64,000 bases of DNA, from NCBI GenBank assembly GCA_947646655.1, contig CANSHI010000002.1, positions 1 through 64,000 of the forward strand. Direction: 5' to 3'. The translations under genes and the position numbers were made by a program. The stretch's first letter is position 1. Each line of letters starts with the position of its first letter. The notes beneath the pieces are model-generated. The model searched no databases, was not told the origin of the DNA, and saw only the letters and a program-made list of their open reading frames with translations. This document shows positions 37,059-45,226 of this stretch, piece by piece. The DNA comes from an uncultured bacterium (GTDB lineage: Bacteria; Bacillota_I; Bacilli_A; RF39; UBA660).

Positions 37059-37103
37059 ACTTCAATCACCAAAAACATAGTATCAAACTTGCTGTAAAAA
37101 GCA

Positions 37104-37120
37104 TGCTACGATGTGTAGCA
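37104..37120. repeat. Perfect 6-bp hairpin upstream of the Avd-like gene
   Basis: TGCTAC-GATGT-GTAGCA in the 128-bp spacer between rpsI and the Avd-like gene. No T tract on either side, so it is not an ordinary terminator. It may be a structural element of the retroelement (speculative). Confidence 0.4.
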
Positions 37121-37146
37121 CTCCCAAATTTGCTAATTAATTAAAT

Positions 37147-37173
37147 AAAAAAGTCCATATGATGAACTTTTTT
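37147..37173. terminator. Terminator after rpsI
   Basis: AAAAAAGTTCAT-CAT-ATGGACTTTTTT on the minus strand, a 12-bp stem with one G-T pair and built-in A/T tracts; it could act in both directions. Confidence 0.9.
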
Positions 37174-37186
37174 GAAATATCGAATA

Positions 37187-37600
37187 TTAACGTTTACTAA
37201 ATTGTGGCGCTCTACGTGCTTTTTTAAGACCTGGTTTTTTACGTTCTTTAATTCTTGAATCACGAGTAGTAAAGCCTTCAGTTTTAAGTATTTTTCTGTA
37301 AGAATCTTCTCTTGTTTGATCAGTATTTTCGTCATATTTAAGAAGACATCTAGATATACCTAATCTTATAGCTCCTGTTTGTCCACTGAATCCGCCACCT
37401 TTTACTGTAACATCGATGTCGAATGTATTTTCGTTGTTAGTTAGTTTTAATGGTTGGCATAAATCCATTACAAGTGTTGCGAATGGAAAGTATTCATTAA
37501 CGTCTACTCCATTTACAGTTATTTTTCCTGATCCTGATGTCATTCTAACTTGTGCGATAGAACGTTTTCTACGGCCAGTTGCAGTTATCATTTTATTCAT
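37187..37600 (-). CDS. rpsI: 30S ribosomal protein S9
   Basis: 137 aa. ATGRRKRSIAQVRM start, GGGFSGQTGAIRLGISRCLL core, and the conserved basic end KKPGLKKARRAPQFSKR that reaches the P site. Follows rplM by 11 bp. Confidence 0.98.
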   Translation of the reverse strand: MNKMITATGRRKRSIAQVRMTSGSGKITVNGVDVNEYFPFATLVMDLCQPLKLTNNENTFDIDVTVKGGGFSGQTGAIRLGISRCLLKYDENTDQTREDSYRKILKTEGFTTRDSRIKERKKPGLKKARRAPQFSKR

Positions 37601-37611
37601 ATTTTATTCTC

Positions 37612-38043
37612 CTAACTAAGCTCTATCTTTTCAGGTTTTTGAGCGATTTGTTCATGTTCACTTCCAGCGTATACAAATAGCTTTTTACCCATAGCGCGAC
37701 CAAGTCTTCCATGTGGTAACATACCTTTGACGGCTCTTTCTATCATTTCTTCTGGATATTTTTCAATCATTTCTTTGGCATTTCTTTCACGAAGGCCACC
37801 TGGATATCCACTATGATTATAATACATCTTGTCTTCAAGCTTATTTCCACTTAATTTTATTTTTGATGCATTAATAATAATTACATAATCTCCTGTATCT
37901 ACATGAGGTGTATAAGTAACTTTATGTTTTCCTCTAAGTATTGTAGCCGCTTTAGTTGCAAGACGTCCTAAAGTTTGACCTTCAGCATCGATTAAGTACC
38001 ATTTACGTTCGATATTTTCTTTTTTTTGCATAAATGTTTGCAT
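37612..38043 (-). CDS. rplM: 50S ribosomal protein L13
   Basis: 143 aa. [21 protein letters not shown] and [20 protein letters not shown] are family signatures. Early-assembly 23S rRNA-binding protein. First gene of the rplM-rpsI operon, downstream of truA as in Bacillus. Confidence 0.98.
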   Translation of the reverse strand: MQTFMQKKENIERKWYLIDAEGQTLGRLATKAATILRGKHKVTYTPHVDTGDYVIIINASKIKLSGNKLEDKMYYNHSGYPGGLRERNAKEMIEKYPEEMIERAVKGMLPHGRLGRAMGKKLFVYAGSEHEQIAQKPEKIELS

Positions 38044-38126
38044 AATTTTTATTTTCCTTTCAGCGATTTACTAAAAATTGACTTCCCACATCAAAATCTA
38101 GTTCATCAATAAAATGTACCGTTTAG
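38044..38126 (-). promoter_or_regulatory. rplM leader, probable L13 autoregulatory leader
   Basis: Untranslated leader of about 80 nt containing GGTACATTTTATTGATGAAC and GATGTGGGAAGTCA, resembling the Firmicutes L13 leader placed at the same position. Identified by position and short motifs only. Confidence 0.45.
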
Positions 38127-38155
38127 ATTATATGAAAATACTTGTCAAATGTCAA
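38127..38155 (-). promoter_or_regulatory. Consensus promoter of rplM-rpsI
   Basis: TTGACA (38150-38155), 17-bp spacer, TATAAT (38127-38132): a perfect sigma-A type promoter reading leftward. Confidence 0.85.
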
Positions 38156-38191
38156 TAGTAGACTGGTGTTTTTTTTAAATATGTCACTTTT

Positions 38192-38917
38192 TTAGTATTC
38201 GACATCTTCTAAGTATAGTCCTCCAGGTGGTGTGGGTGGGTATTCGAATGTTTTGGATGCCTGTTTCAACATGGTATCTAGTTCAAAGTCTTTTATCTTT
38301 TCGGCACCGATTAAAATGAGAACTTGAACAATATTTCTAACCATGTATGTGTAAAATGCAGTCCCGTTGATGTGAAGGATTACTTTTCCTTCTAATTTTT
38401 CAATATCGATAGAGTGGATGGTGCTTTTGCAAGTTTTGTGTGGGCCAATTACGAATGCTTTAAAGTTGTGTGTACCGAGAAGTTTTTTTGAAGCTTTTTG
38501 CATTAGTTGAACGTTCAGTTGTTTGTTGTAATTATACTGATAATTTTCTACGATAGGGTCATAGCCATTTGTATTAATAATATATTTATATGTTTTTGAT
38601 TTTACTGAGAACCTGGCATGAAAAGATTCGTCTTCTAAAGTTATGCAGGAATTTACATAAAGAAAACGAGAAGTGCTTCGGTTGATGTAACCTTTTAACT
38701 TATAGGGATCGATGTTTTTGTCGAGAGTAAATGAACATTTTTGATTTAGAGCATGTACCCCTTTGTCGGTGCGACCTGATGAAATTACTTTAACGGGTGA
38801 TGTGTTGCATTTAGATAGGACTTTTTCAAGTTCTCCTTGCACTGTTAGTCCGTTTTTTAATTTTTGAAGTCCATTATATTTTGATCCATCATACGAGATC
38901 GAAATTAAATATTTCAT
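38192..38917 (-). CDS. truA: tRNA pseudouridine synthase A
   Basis: 241 aa. Catalytic Asp in SSGRTDKGVHAL and the YISYDG-like N-terminus (ISYDGSKYNGLQ). Makes pseudouridine 38-40 in tRNA. Overlaps the upstream degenerate ATPase gene by 4 bp, where Bacilli have ecfA1-ecfA2-ecfT-truA. Confidence 0.97.
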   Translation of the reverse strand: MKYLISISYDGSKYNGLQKLKNGLTVQGELEKVLSKCNTSPVKVISSGRTDKGVHALNQKCSFTLDKNIDPYKLKGYINRSTSRFLYVNSCITLEDESFHARFSVKSKTYKYIINTNGYDPIVENYQYNYNKQLNVQLMQKASKKLLGTHNFKAFVIGPHKTCKSTIHSIDIEKLEGKVILHINGTAFYTYMVRNIVQVLILIGAEKIKDFELDTMLKQASKTFEYPPTPPGGLYLEDVEY

Positions 38918-39555
38918 TGACGATTCACACTTCGATATATCGCTTTTAAAAGGTCGCTTTCATCTTTATATTTGTTTAGTTTGGCTCCCTTAGCATTAGC
39001 GAGATCGACGAAGTCTTGAATAGTCGAATTGAACGGTATGAGCTTATAGTCGTGACCATTGTATAATACATTGTTGTTTTTAGTGATGATGAATCTGTCA
39101 GCTGCCGTGATAAGATTGTCGATCGATGTAGATTCTACTATAACAGTTTTTTTAAGATTAAACATATGACTTTTTAATGCTTTTGTCAAATGAACTAAGT
39201 CTCTATAGTTTAATAATTTGTCGATTCCTTTTAAGATTATGACGTTGGCATTCGATAAAAAGGCCATGATTGTTTGTACTTTAATGAGCTCACTAGTCGA
39301 GAGAGTATTCATGTTTCTCTTTTCAATCGTCTCAGGTATTTCGAGATCTTTTAACATTTCTTTTAAAATACTTTTATTTTTATAATTTATCTTTAATTTA
39401 AAAGCTAGACCTACAGGAATTTTTAAAGTTTTTATGCTTTTGACGTTAGGGACAATATCTTTTAAAAATTCTCCTTTTTCATCATATAATCCTACAATCA
39501 AGTTTTTACCGAACATTTTACTATCTAGTTCGACATTTGAATATTTTATTTCCAT
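38914..39555 (-). CDS. Degenerate EcfA2-like ATPase homologue
   Basis: 213 aa. Its position just before truA and weak similarity (MNTLSTSELIKVQTIMAFLSNANVIILKGIDKLLN in place of LSGGQ-Walker B) mark it as a descendant of the second ECF transporter ATPase. It has no Walker A P-loop, no LSGGQ and no catalytic Glu after Walker B, so it should not hydrolyse ATP. It overlaps the EcfA1-like gene by 10 bp and truA by 4 bp. The ECF origin is inferred largely from gene order. Confidence 0.6.
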   Translation of the reverse strand: MEIKYSNVELDSKMFGKNLIVGLYDEKGEFLKDIVPNVKSIKTLKIPVGLAFKLKINYKNKSILKEMLKDLEIPETIEKRNMNTLSTSELIKVQTIMAFLSNANVIILKGIDKLLNYRDLVHLTKALKSHMFNLKKTVIVESTSIDNLITAADRFIITKNNNVLYNGHDYKLIPFNSTIQDFVDLANAKGAKLNKYKDESDLLKAIYRSVNRQ

Positions 39556-40331
39556 AAGGCGTTCACCAATTTATCACTTTCTTTGTAATATTTTTGTAAG
39601 ATATCATAATTATTCAAGCCGATACTCAAGTTAACTGGCAGTGGAAGTTTAAAACCATGGCGTTTTAGTACTGTGTCAGTTTTTAGGACAGAAAAGGTAC
39701 TTCCTTCTAAAAATAATGTAAAATTATCTAGGCAATAAATTTTGTTTCCGAATAAAGAATCATTTAAATCCGTTGTGACATTTAAAACAGTCATGTCGTG
39801 TTTTTTTATGTATTCGAAGAATAGCCTTTTATCAAGAGTACTAAGTTTAGTTAGCAGAGTATCTATTGCGAGGAAACGCGGATTAATTATAAGATATCTC
39901 AGTATTTTTATTAGATCTTGTTGTTCTTCATAAAGTTCAGATATTTTTTCGTCGTACATAGATTTAACTGGGAAATATTTATTTAAATCTGTTAGACGTT
40001 TTTCTATTTCATCTTCTGTAAGTTGTAATTTATGAACATATTTAGTAATTTCATCTTTAACTTTATCTTCAGTCGTTGGTTCATCGAATATTACGACTAT
40101 TTCAAATCTTAAGTCTTTTGGGTCATACGATGATATTTTCATTCCTTTATAATATAGTCCTTCATTAGGCAGACGATTGCATAACAATTTTAGTAATGTA
40201 GTTTTGCCAGAGGCAGGTGTGCCGATCAATGTTACGATGTCTTTTGAATTTATGTCCATGCTAAAGTCTTCAAAGGCATGATCTTTATCATAAGCAAAAT
40301 ATAGTTTTTTAAATTCTATCAATTTTTCCAT
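39546..40331 (-). CDS. Degenerate EcfA1-like ABC ATPase
   Basis: 261 aa. A recognisable ABC ATPase with intact Walker A (GTPASGKTTLLKLL), but the signature LSGGQ is replaced by ISELYEEQQD and Walker B reads RFLAIDTLL without the catalytic Glu. The order EcfA1-EcfA2-(EcfT missing)-truA-rplM-rpsI shows its ECF ancestry. Nucleotide binding may persist; transport coupling is doubtful. Adapted role unknown. Confidence 0.7.
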   Translation of the reverse strand: MEKLIEFKKLYFAYDKDHAFEDFSMDINSKDIVTLIGTPASGKTTLLKLLCNRLPNEGLYYKGMKISSYDPKDLRFEIVVIFDEPTTEDKVKDEITKYVHKLQLTEDEIEKRLTDLNKYFPVKSMYDEKISELYEEQQDLIKILRYLIINPRFLAIDTLLTKLSTLDKRLFFEYIKKHDMTVLNVTTDLNDSLFGNKIYCLDNFTLFLEGSTFSVLKTDTVLKRHGFKLPLPVNLSIGLNNYDILQKYYKESDKLVNALWK

Positions 40332-40379
40332 ATTAAAACCTCTTTTTCTACGGTATTATAACATATTAAGTATGTTTTT

Positions 40380-41018
40380 TCATCTCAATATAAGTGTTAC
40401 TTTTCTGTTATTTGTCATTATTATATTTTCATCTTTTAAGTTTTTTAATTCCCTCATCATAGCACTTCGATCAATTGACAAGTATTCAGCAAGCGTTGTA
40501 TAAGAGAAAGGTATATATATAGTATTAGATTTTTGTTCCATTTTCAATATATGAAAGTATTCCAACAATTTATCACGAATACTCCTTTTGTTTAATATTT
40601 CAATTCTTCTATTATAGGAGTTGATTTTTTTTACTAATATATCGATGATATTTTGAATAAGTTGTTCTTGAGAGGGTACTTTTCTTCTTCCTTGACCTAA
40701 AAGCAAATTGTACTCGACGAATAATATTTCGCAGTCGGAGTTGGAAATAACGCTCATCTCGTCGGTCATATAGTCTGAAAAACATCCTCCAAATAATTCA
40801 TTAGTGGTCAATTCTGATACTATCGATCTTACCCCGTTATAATCTATTCTTATTAAAGATGCTTTACCTGATAAAATAATGCCTATTTCGTATGTGTTGC
40901 TCAAATTAGAAAGAATGGTCATATCTTTTTTGAAGGATACTTTTCTTGCGTTTAGACTTTTTAAAATTTTTTCAATTTCTACGGAGTCGATATTTTTAAA
41001 TAAACCATCATTCATCAT
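40380..41018 (-). CDS. Crp/Fnr-family transcriptional regulator
   Basis: 212 aa. N-terminal cyclic-nucleotide-binding fold (ILSNLSNTYEIGIILSGKASLIRIDYNGVRSIVSEL) and C-terminal winged helix (IPFSYTTLAEYLSIDRSAMMRELKNLKDENII). There are no Cys clusters for an Fe-S centre and no canonical cAMP motif, so the ligand is unknown. The start is the ATG in GGTGATATGATG; an upstream ATG lies before the predicted promoter -10. Divergent from the NrdD-like gene, which it may control. Confidence 0.85.
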   Translation of the reverse strand: MMNDGLFKNIDSVEIEKILKSLNARKVSFKKDMTILSNLSNTYEIGIILSGKASLIRIDYNGVRSIVSELTTNELFGGCFSDYMTDEMSVISNSDCEILFVEYNLLLGQGRRKVPSQEQLIQNIIDILVKKINSYNRRIEILNKRSIRDKLLEYFHILKMEQKSNTIYIPFSYTTLAEYLSIDRSAMMRELKNLKDENIIMTNNRKVTLILR

Positions 41019-41023
41019 ATCAC

Positions 41024-41062
41024 CTGTAATTTTAGTATAGTTAAATTTTGTTGCATTTGCAA
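41024..41062 (-). promoter_or_regulatory. Divergent promoter region with inverted repeat
   Basis: For the Crp/Fnr gene TTGCAA and TATACT are 17 bp apart, reading leftward. The -35 lies inside the palindrome TTGCATTTGCAA (41051-41062), a plausible operator for self-control or for control of the plus-strand NrdD-like gene. Confidence 0.45.
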
Positions 41063-41128
41063 TACTTTTTTTCATTAAAGTGTGATAGACTATTATTATA
41101 AGTTGAAGACTTGAAAGGAGTGATTGTA

Positions 41129-42826
41129 ATGAAAATAGTGAAACGAGATGGAAGAACTGTAGATTATAATCCTGATAAAATTAAGCTTGCTATAGGGAAA
41201 GCGAATAATGAAGTACAAAACTCAGATAAGATAGACGATCAGGATATTGATAAAATTATAATGTATATAGAAAGCTTAAACAAAAAAAGAATGTTAGTAG
41301 AAGACATTCAGGATATTATTGAAGAAAAATTAATGGAAATGCAAAAGTTTAATTTGGCTAAAAAGTATATTATTTATCGCTATACTAGATCTATAATTAG
41401 AAAGTCGAATACAACTGATGCCTCTATATTGTCATTACTTAAAAATGAAGATGTTAATTCAGGAAATTATTTAGTATCTTATAGACAAAGAGATATGATG
41501 GCAGGTGAAGCGAGTAAAGATTTGGCATTTAGATTATTATTGCCTAATAATGTAGTTCAAGCACATAAAAGTGGATTTATCAATTTTTGTAATGTGGAAT
41601 ATTTTACAGAACCAATAATTGAAAGTTTGAAAATAAGTTTAAAGGAAATTTTAAAAGATGGAACCGTTTTAAATGGAGTAAAAATTGATAAGCCAAAAGG
41701 GTTTCAGTCTGCTTGCAACATTTTAATAGAAGTTATAGCTTCGTTGGCGAGTGCTCAGACAGGGGCAATATATTTAGATTTTAGCGAACTGTTTGAATAT
41801 TACTATTTGTCTTACGATAAACAATATAAATTGTATAGTACTATATTAGGAAAAAGCATAAGTGATGAAGAAATTAGTGCTTTAACAAGGACACAAACTT
41901 TTTTAGAAGTAATTTCAGGTATTCAAACTTTAATTTATCAGATAAATACTATTACTTTGGCGAGTGGATTAGTTCCAAAAGTATATTTTTTAGTTGATCC
42001 TAAAGCTTGTAAAGACTCATTTGAAGAGCAAATTATGTTAGAGTTATTAAAGCAACGCAGAAGGGGAATCCTTTTAGATGACAATACGATTAGAGATTAT
42101 CCTTTAATAGTATATTGCTATAATTTTGAGGAAAGATATCAGTATTTAAACGAAGAAGCGTTGAAAATAGGCACTAAGTCTATCATCATGAATGCTGAAA
42201 CTTATGATAGTTTTGTCAATGAGGCATCTAGGTTTAATCAAGGATCAATTATTTTAAATTTGCCATCTATTGCTAAAGATGCTGCCTCGAATAATAAAGA
42301 CTTTTTAGAAGAATTAGAAAAAGTGTTAGGCTATTGTTATGAAGGAATGCTTTGTAGGAATCATAATCTTCAAGGAATTTTTAGTGACAAGAGTCCTATT
42401 CATTGGCAGTATGGTGGTATTGCCAAATTAAAAAAAGGCGAGAAAATAGACAATTTTTTAAAAAAAGAGTATTCTTTTATGAATTTAGCTGTAATAGGCT
42501 TAGAAAATGCTACTCATATTTTAGGTTCACAATTTAAAACGGATATAATTAAAAGAATTGAAAATAGTGTTAAAGTTTGGAATCAAAGTAGTTCATTTGA
42601 TGTCAGGCTATCAAACTTTTATGATGAAAATACAATTAATGAGTTATTTAAAAAAGATGAAGAATATTTAAGTAAATATGAAATAAATAAAACTTACGAT
42701 TCTTTAGACTTTATAAAAAGTGGATATTTTAAAAGTAACTTTATATATTTACCTTTATTGGAAAATTATGAGAATGTAGAAAGTATTATTCGTGAAAATA
42801 ACTATTTTGTAATTTATAAAAAATAG
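41129..42826 (+). CDS. NrdD-like protein with ATP-cone, lacking the glycyl-radical site
   Basis: 565 aa. An N-terminal ATP-cone (KIVKRDGRTVDYNPDKIKLAIGKA) is followed by segments that align with class III ribonucleotide reductase: GEASKDLAFRLLLPNNVVQAHKSG, GIQTLIYQINTI, SPIHWQYGGIAKLKKGE. It ends early. The C-terminal zinc Cys cluster and the glycyl-radical RVxGY motif are absent, and the usual catalytic context HFHDxDYF reads NFCNVEYF. So it is probably not an active reductase. AAAGGAG supports the ATG of MKIVKRD. No nrdG follows. A nucleotide-sensing role is speculation. Confidence 0.75.
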   Translation: MKIVKRDGRTVDYNPDKIKLAIGKANNEVQNSDKIDDQDIDKIIMYIESLNKKRMLVEDIQDIIEEKLMEMQKFNLAKKYIIYRYTRSIIRKSNTTDASILSLLKNEDVNSGNYLVSYRQRDMMAGEASKDLAFRLLLPNNVVQAHKSGFINFCNVEYFTEPIIESLKISLKEILKDGTVLNGVKIDKPKGFQSACNILIEVIASLASAQTGAIYLDFSELFEYYYLSYDKQYKLYSTILGKSISDEEISALTRTQTFLEVISGIQTLIYQINTITLASGLVPKVYFLVDPKACKDSFEEQIMLELLKQRRRGILLDDNTIRDYPLIVYCYNFEERYQYLNEEALKIGTKSIIMNAETYDSFVNEASRFNQGSIILNLPSIAKDAASNNKDFLEELEKVLGYCYEGMLCRNHNLQGIFSDKSPIHWQYGGIAKLKKGEKIDNFLKKEYSFMNLAVIGLENATHILGSQFKTDIIKRIENSVKVWNQSSSFDVRLSNFYDENTINELFKKDEEYLSKYEINKTYDSLDFIKSGYFKSNFIYLPLLENYENVESIIRENNYFVIYKK

Positions 42827-42851
42827 TAGAGCTTTTTTACTCTACTATTTT
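42820..42851. terminator. Bidirectional terminator between NrdD-like gene and divIC
   Basis: AAAATAGTAGAG / CTCTACTATTTT, a perfect 12-bp stem overlapping both stop codons. Confidence 0.9.
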
Positions 42852-43124
42852 AATTATGATTTCACCCTCTTTAGAGTAAAGATATTTTTCTCTTGCAAAT
42901 CTAGCAATATATTCAGGATCTTTTAGTCTTACTATATCGCTTGATAAGGTTTCTTCGTCTTCTAAAAGTGTTTGATAATTATTTTCTAATTCTTGTTTTT
43001 CTTTATAATTTGAAAATATTTTAGGCCAATAGTAATACATCTTATAGCCAAAAAGACCTAATAGGCCTATTATGGTAAAAATGTATATTCTTAAACGTCT
43101 TTTTTCCTTTTTAGTTCTTTTCAT
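42837..43124 (-). CDS. divIC: DivIC/FtsB-like septum protein
   Basis: 95 aa. Basic cytoplasmic tip, one membrane helix (YIFTIIGLLGLFGYKMYYYW), a short coiled coil (KEKQELENNYQTLLEDEETL) and the family end RLKDPEYIARFAREKYLYSKEGEIIIKI. A divisome component working with FtsL and DivIB. The start at MKRTKKE is preceded by GAGG. Downstream of yabP-yabQ as in Bacillus. Confidence 0.92.
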   Translation of the reverse strand: MKRTKKEKRRLRIYIFTIIGLLGLFGYKMYYYWPKIFSNYKEKQELENNYQTLLEDEETLSSDIVRLKDPEYIARFAREKYLYSKEGEIIIKIVE

Positions 43125-43198
43125 ATTTTTTGCCTCGTGTTTATTATAGCATTTTATTAAAAGCGGTTGCAATGTAAGAAGAGTTATTTTAAAAAAGT

Positions 43199-43498
43199 TT
43201 ACATAAATTTGACTTTTTTCTTAAATATTTTATTTTTTAAATTCCGGATTTTTTGAAAAAATATTTTATAAGTTAAATTCCCTAAAATAATGCCTATAAA
43301 AAATACGATTATAAAGTAAGGATGAATTTTGCCTCCATTAATATGAAAGAGTATATAAGTAAAAATAGTTGTTAGTATAGGAAAAATGATGTAACAAAGT
43401 ATTTTTCTTCGTATTAAAACAAGCTTATATATAAATATAATTGCTAAGCCAAAGATAAAAAATGATGTGAAGGACATCAATTGAGTGTGAATGCTCAT
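43199..43498 (-). CDS. yabQ: YabQ-like spore cortex protein
   Basis: 99 aa, three or four hydrophobic segments and a basic C-terminal end. The sequence is poorly conserved, but the size, topology (QLMSFTSFFIFGLAIIFIY) and place between yabP and divIC fit YabQ, a membrane protein needed for spore cortex formation in B. subtilis. Overlaps yabP by 4 bp. Confidence 0.75.
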   Translation of the reverse strand: MSIHTQLMSFTSFFIFGLAIIFIYKLVLIRRKILCYIIFPILTTIFTYILFHINGGKIHPYFIIVFFIGIILGNLTYKIFFQKIRNLKNKIFKKKVKFM

Positions 43499-43782
43499 TT
43501 AAATAGTTTATTGAAGATACCGCTATCTTTTCCTTTTTCATTATTATCTAAATACCCTACACTATTGATTCGACCTTTTATGGACACATTTCCTTCAAGT
43601 GTATCTAATTTAATCATTTCGAGGCCTGCCCCTTTAATAAGCATAATTCCTAAATTGGTATTTAAAAGAAATTCTTCATTATCAAAACTTTCTATTTTTT
43701 TTACTCCTGTAATTACGATACTTTTTCGCTCATTAATACTTACTATATGATTGACTGATGTACTATCTACTATTCTATCCAT
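43495..43782 (-). CDS. yabP: Sporulation protein YabP
   Basis: 95 aa. Family pattern HIVSINERKSIVITGVKKIESFDNEEFLLNT followed by LGIMLIKGAGLEMIKLDTLEGNVSIKGRI. In B. subtilis expressed in the mother cell and required with YabQ for cortex formation. Clear evidence for an endospore programme. Confidence 0.92.
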   Translation of the reverse strand: MDRIVDSTSVNHIVSINERKSIVITGVKKIESFDNEEFLLNTNLGIMLIKGAGLEMIKLDTLEGNVSIKGRINSVGYLDNNEKGKDSGIFNKLFK

Positions 43783-43820
43783 ATTATCACCAGTATAAAT
43801 ATATGAAAAAAAAAGACAAA

Positions 43821-44108
43821 TTAGTCTTCTTTTTCCTCGTCTTGTAAATCTTTAATTTTATTGTACTCTTCTATAACAGCATCGTTGAACATTTTTCTAG
43901 TTTCTTCATTAACTGGATGGCAAGAGTCATGGTATTGACCATCTCCACCTTTTTTACTAGGCATTGCTGCAAATAAAGTTCCATCAGATCTTTCAATTAT
44001 TCTGATGTGCTCTATTGCAAAACAGTCATCTAATTCAATATATGCAGTACCTTTCATTTTTGGATTTCCATTTTCGACTTTTCTTACAGATACTTTTGTT
44101 ATCTTCAT
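43821..44108 (-). CDS. spoVG: SpoVG, RNA/DNA-binding regulator
   Basis: 95 aa. MKITKVSVRKVENGNPKMKG, the LDDCFAIEHIRIIE core and PSKKGGDGQYHDSCHPVN are near-invariant in the family. Site-specific nucleic-acid binding regulator affecting sporulation, septation and virulence genes in Firmicutes. The ATG of MKITK is chosen, the preceding GTG codons being part of the leader. A T-rich hairpin (43806-43834) follows. Confidence 0.97.
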   Translation of the reverse strand: MKITKVSVRKVENGNPKMKGTAYIELDDCFAIEHIRIIERSDGTLFAAMPSKKGGDGQYHDSCHPVNEETRKMFNDAVIEEYNKIKDLQDEEKED

Positions 44109-44175
44109 ATTTTTCACTCTTCTTTCTAAGTCTAAACTATCTTAATTTTATACCAATTATAGGAAAAATGCAACA

Positions 44176-44388
44176 TTAAATGAATGAAAGTACTACTTCT
44201 TTGTTAATTAATTCACTATAACTAAAGCTTTTTATGGTATCTTGAGTTTGGATTGTAAAAATTTGCGGATATATATCCTTTAATATACCAATAAAACTAT
44301 CTGTTTTATTTCGCATGCCAAAGATTTTTACTTTAACTCTTTCGCCTTTGTGAGTCATTAAGTTCTCTCTTATTACAATTGGATTCAT
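44176..44388 (-). CDS. veg: Veg protein
   Basis: 70 aa, somewhat short for the family. IRENLMTHKGERVKVKI and the QTIKSFSYSELINKEVVL-like end fit Veg, a small protein that in B. subtilis promotes biofilm gene expression and lies between yabG and spoVG. Its start overlaps the yabG stop by 4 bp. Confidence 0.88.
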   Translation of the reverse strand: MNPIVIRENLMTHKGERVKVKIFGMRNKTDSFIGILKDIYPQIFTIQTQDTIKSFSYSELINKEVVLSFI

Positions 44389-45164
44389 TGTCTCGGGTAG
44401 CCGACATACATGACACCGTTACCCATTATTCCCCCCATTCCTTCACGACCATATTTAGTTCTTTCTAAAAGTTCGATAAGGTCGATTTCTTCATTTCTTT
44501 TTGTTAATGCGACTGCAACTGCGATGATGGCTGGATCTAGTGCATGAATATTTACTCGTTTAGGACTAGATGCATAGTTAGCTCCTGATTTTATCAATTC
44601 TTCATAATTACTTTGGCAAGCTCCTGCTATAATGATTAACTTTTCATGACTACTTTCATAGTTGCGAGCAGCTTGAACACTTTTTATAAAATTTAGTGAG
44701 TTTTGGTAGTTTTTAGGATCGTGCTCGTCCCCTTTTTTCTTATAATAAGCATCATGTCCTGTTATAATTACTATGTCAGGTTTAATTTCTTTTAAATATT
44801 GATTTATACATTTGGGCAATTCTTCTTCTTTGATATTTTTTCCTACTGCTTTAACACCTGTTTGATTGTAAAATTCTAAGCATCTGTTTAAATAATCAGA
44901 ATCTCCATCAAAATGGAGTATTTTACCTGGTAAATAAAAGAACTCATCCCGATCGAGCAAAAGAATGTCTTTAACTCTTTCTGTAAAATCTTCTCGATCT
45001 TGTTCTGTTATCACTTTTATTAAATCATCGGACTTACTATCTGCATATAGTCTAACGTCGACCCCTTTTAAATAATATATATTGTCTTTGATATTAAGAA
45101 CTTTAAAAACTGTATCATTATTGTAACTTTTTCTTGTTACATAATCACCTTTTTGAATTTCCAT
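44385..45164 (-). CDS. yabG: Sporulation-specific protease YabG
   Basis: 259 aa. Family features include MEIQKGDYVTRKSYNNDTVFKV, PGKILHFDGDSDYLNRCLEFY, PDIVIITGHDAY and ALDPAIIAVAVALT, GREGMGGIMGNGVMYVGYP. In B. subtilis YabG is a coat-processing cysteine protease acting on SpoIVA, SafA and others; the conserved GAC in IIAGACQSNYEEL probably holds the catalytic Cys (inference). Confidence 0.94.
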   Translation of the reverse strand: MEIQKGDYVTRKSYNNDTVFKVLNIKDNIYYLKGVDVRLYADSKSDDLIKVITEQDREDFTERVKDILLLDRDEFFYLPGKILHFDGDSDYLNRCLEFYNQTGVKAVGKNIKEEELPKCINQYLKEIKPDIVIITGHDAYYKKKGDEHDPKNYQNSLNFIKSVQAARNYESSHEKLIIIAGACQSNYEELIKSGANYASSPKRVNIHALDPAIIAVAVALTKRNEEIDLIELLERTKYGREGMGGIMGNGVMYVGYPRQ

Positions 45165-45226
45165 TTTGTTTCACCTAAATAATTATATGTGTTAGACATA
45201 AAAATATTAAGATTAAAAAACGGCAA

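Noticed and set aside
35506-37186. Template repeat or variable repeat for the DGR-type RT within the cassette spacers
   Set aside because: I compared both spacers with the 3' ends of genes in the window and saw no long imperfect repeat with adenine-specific differences.
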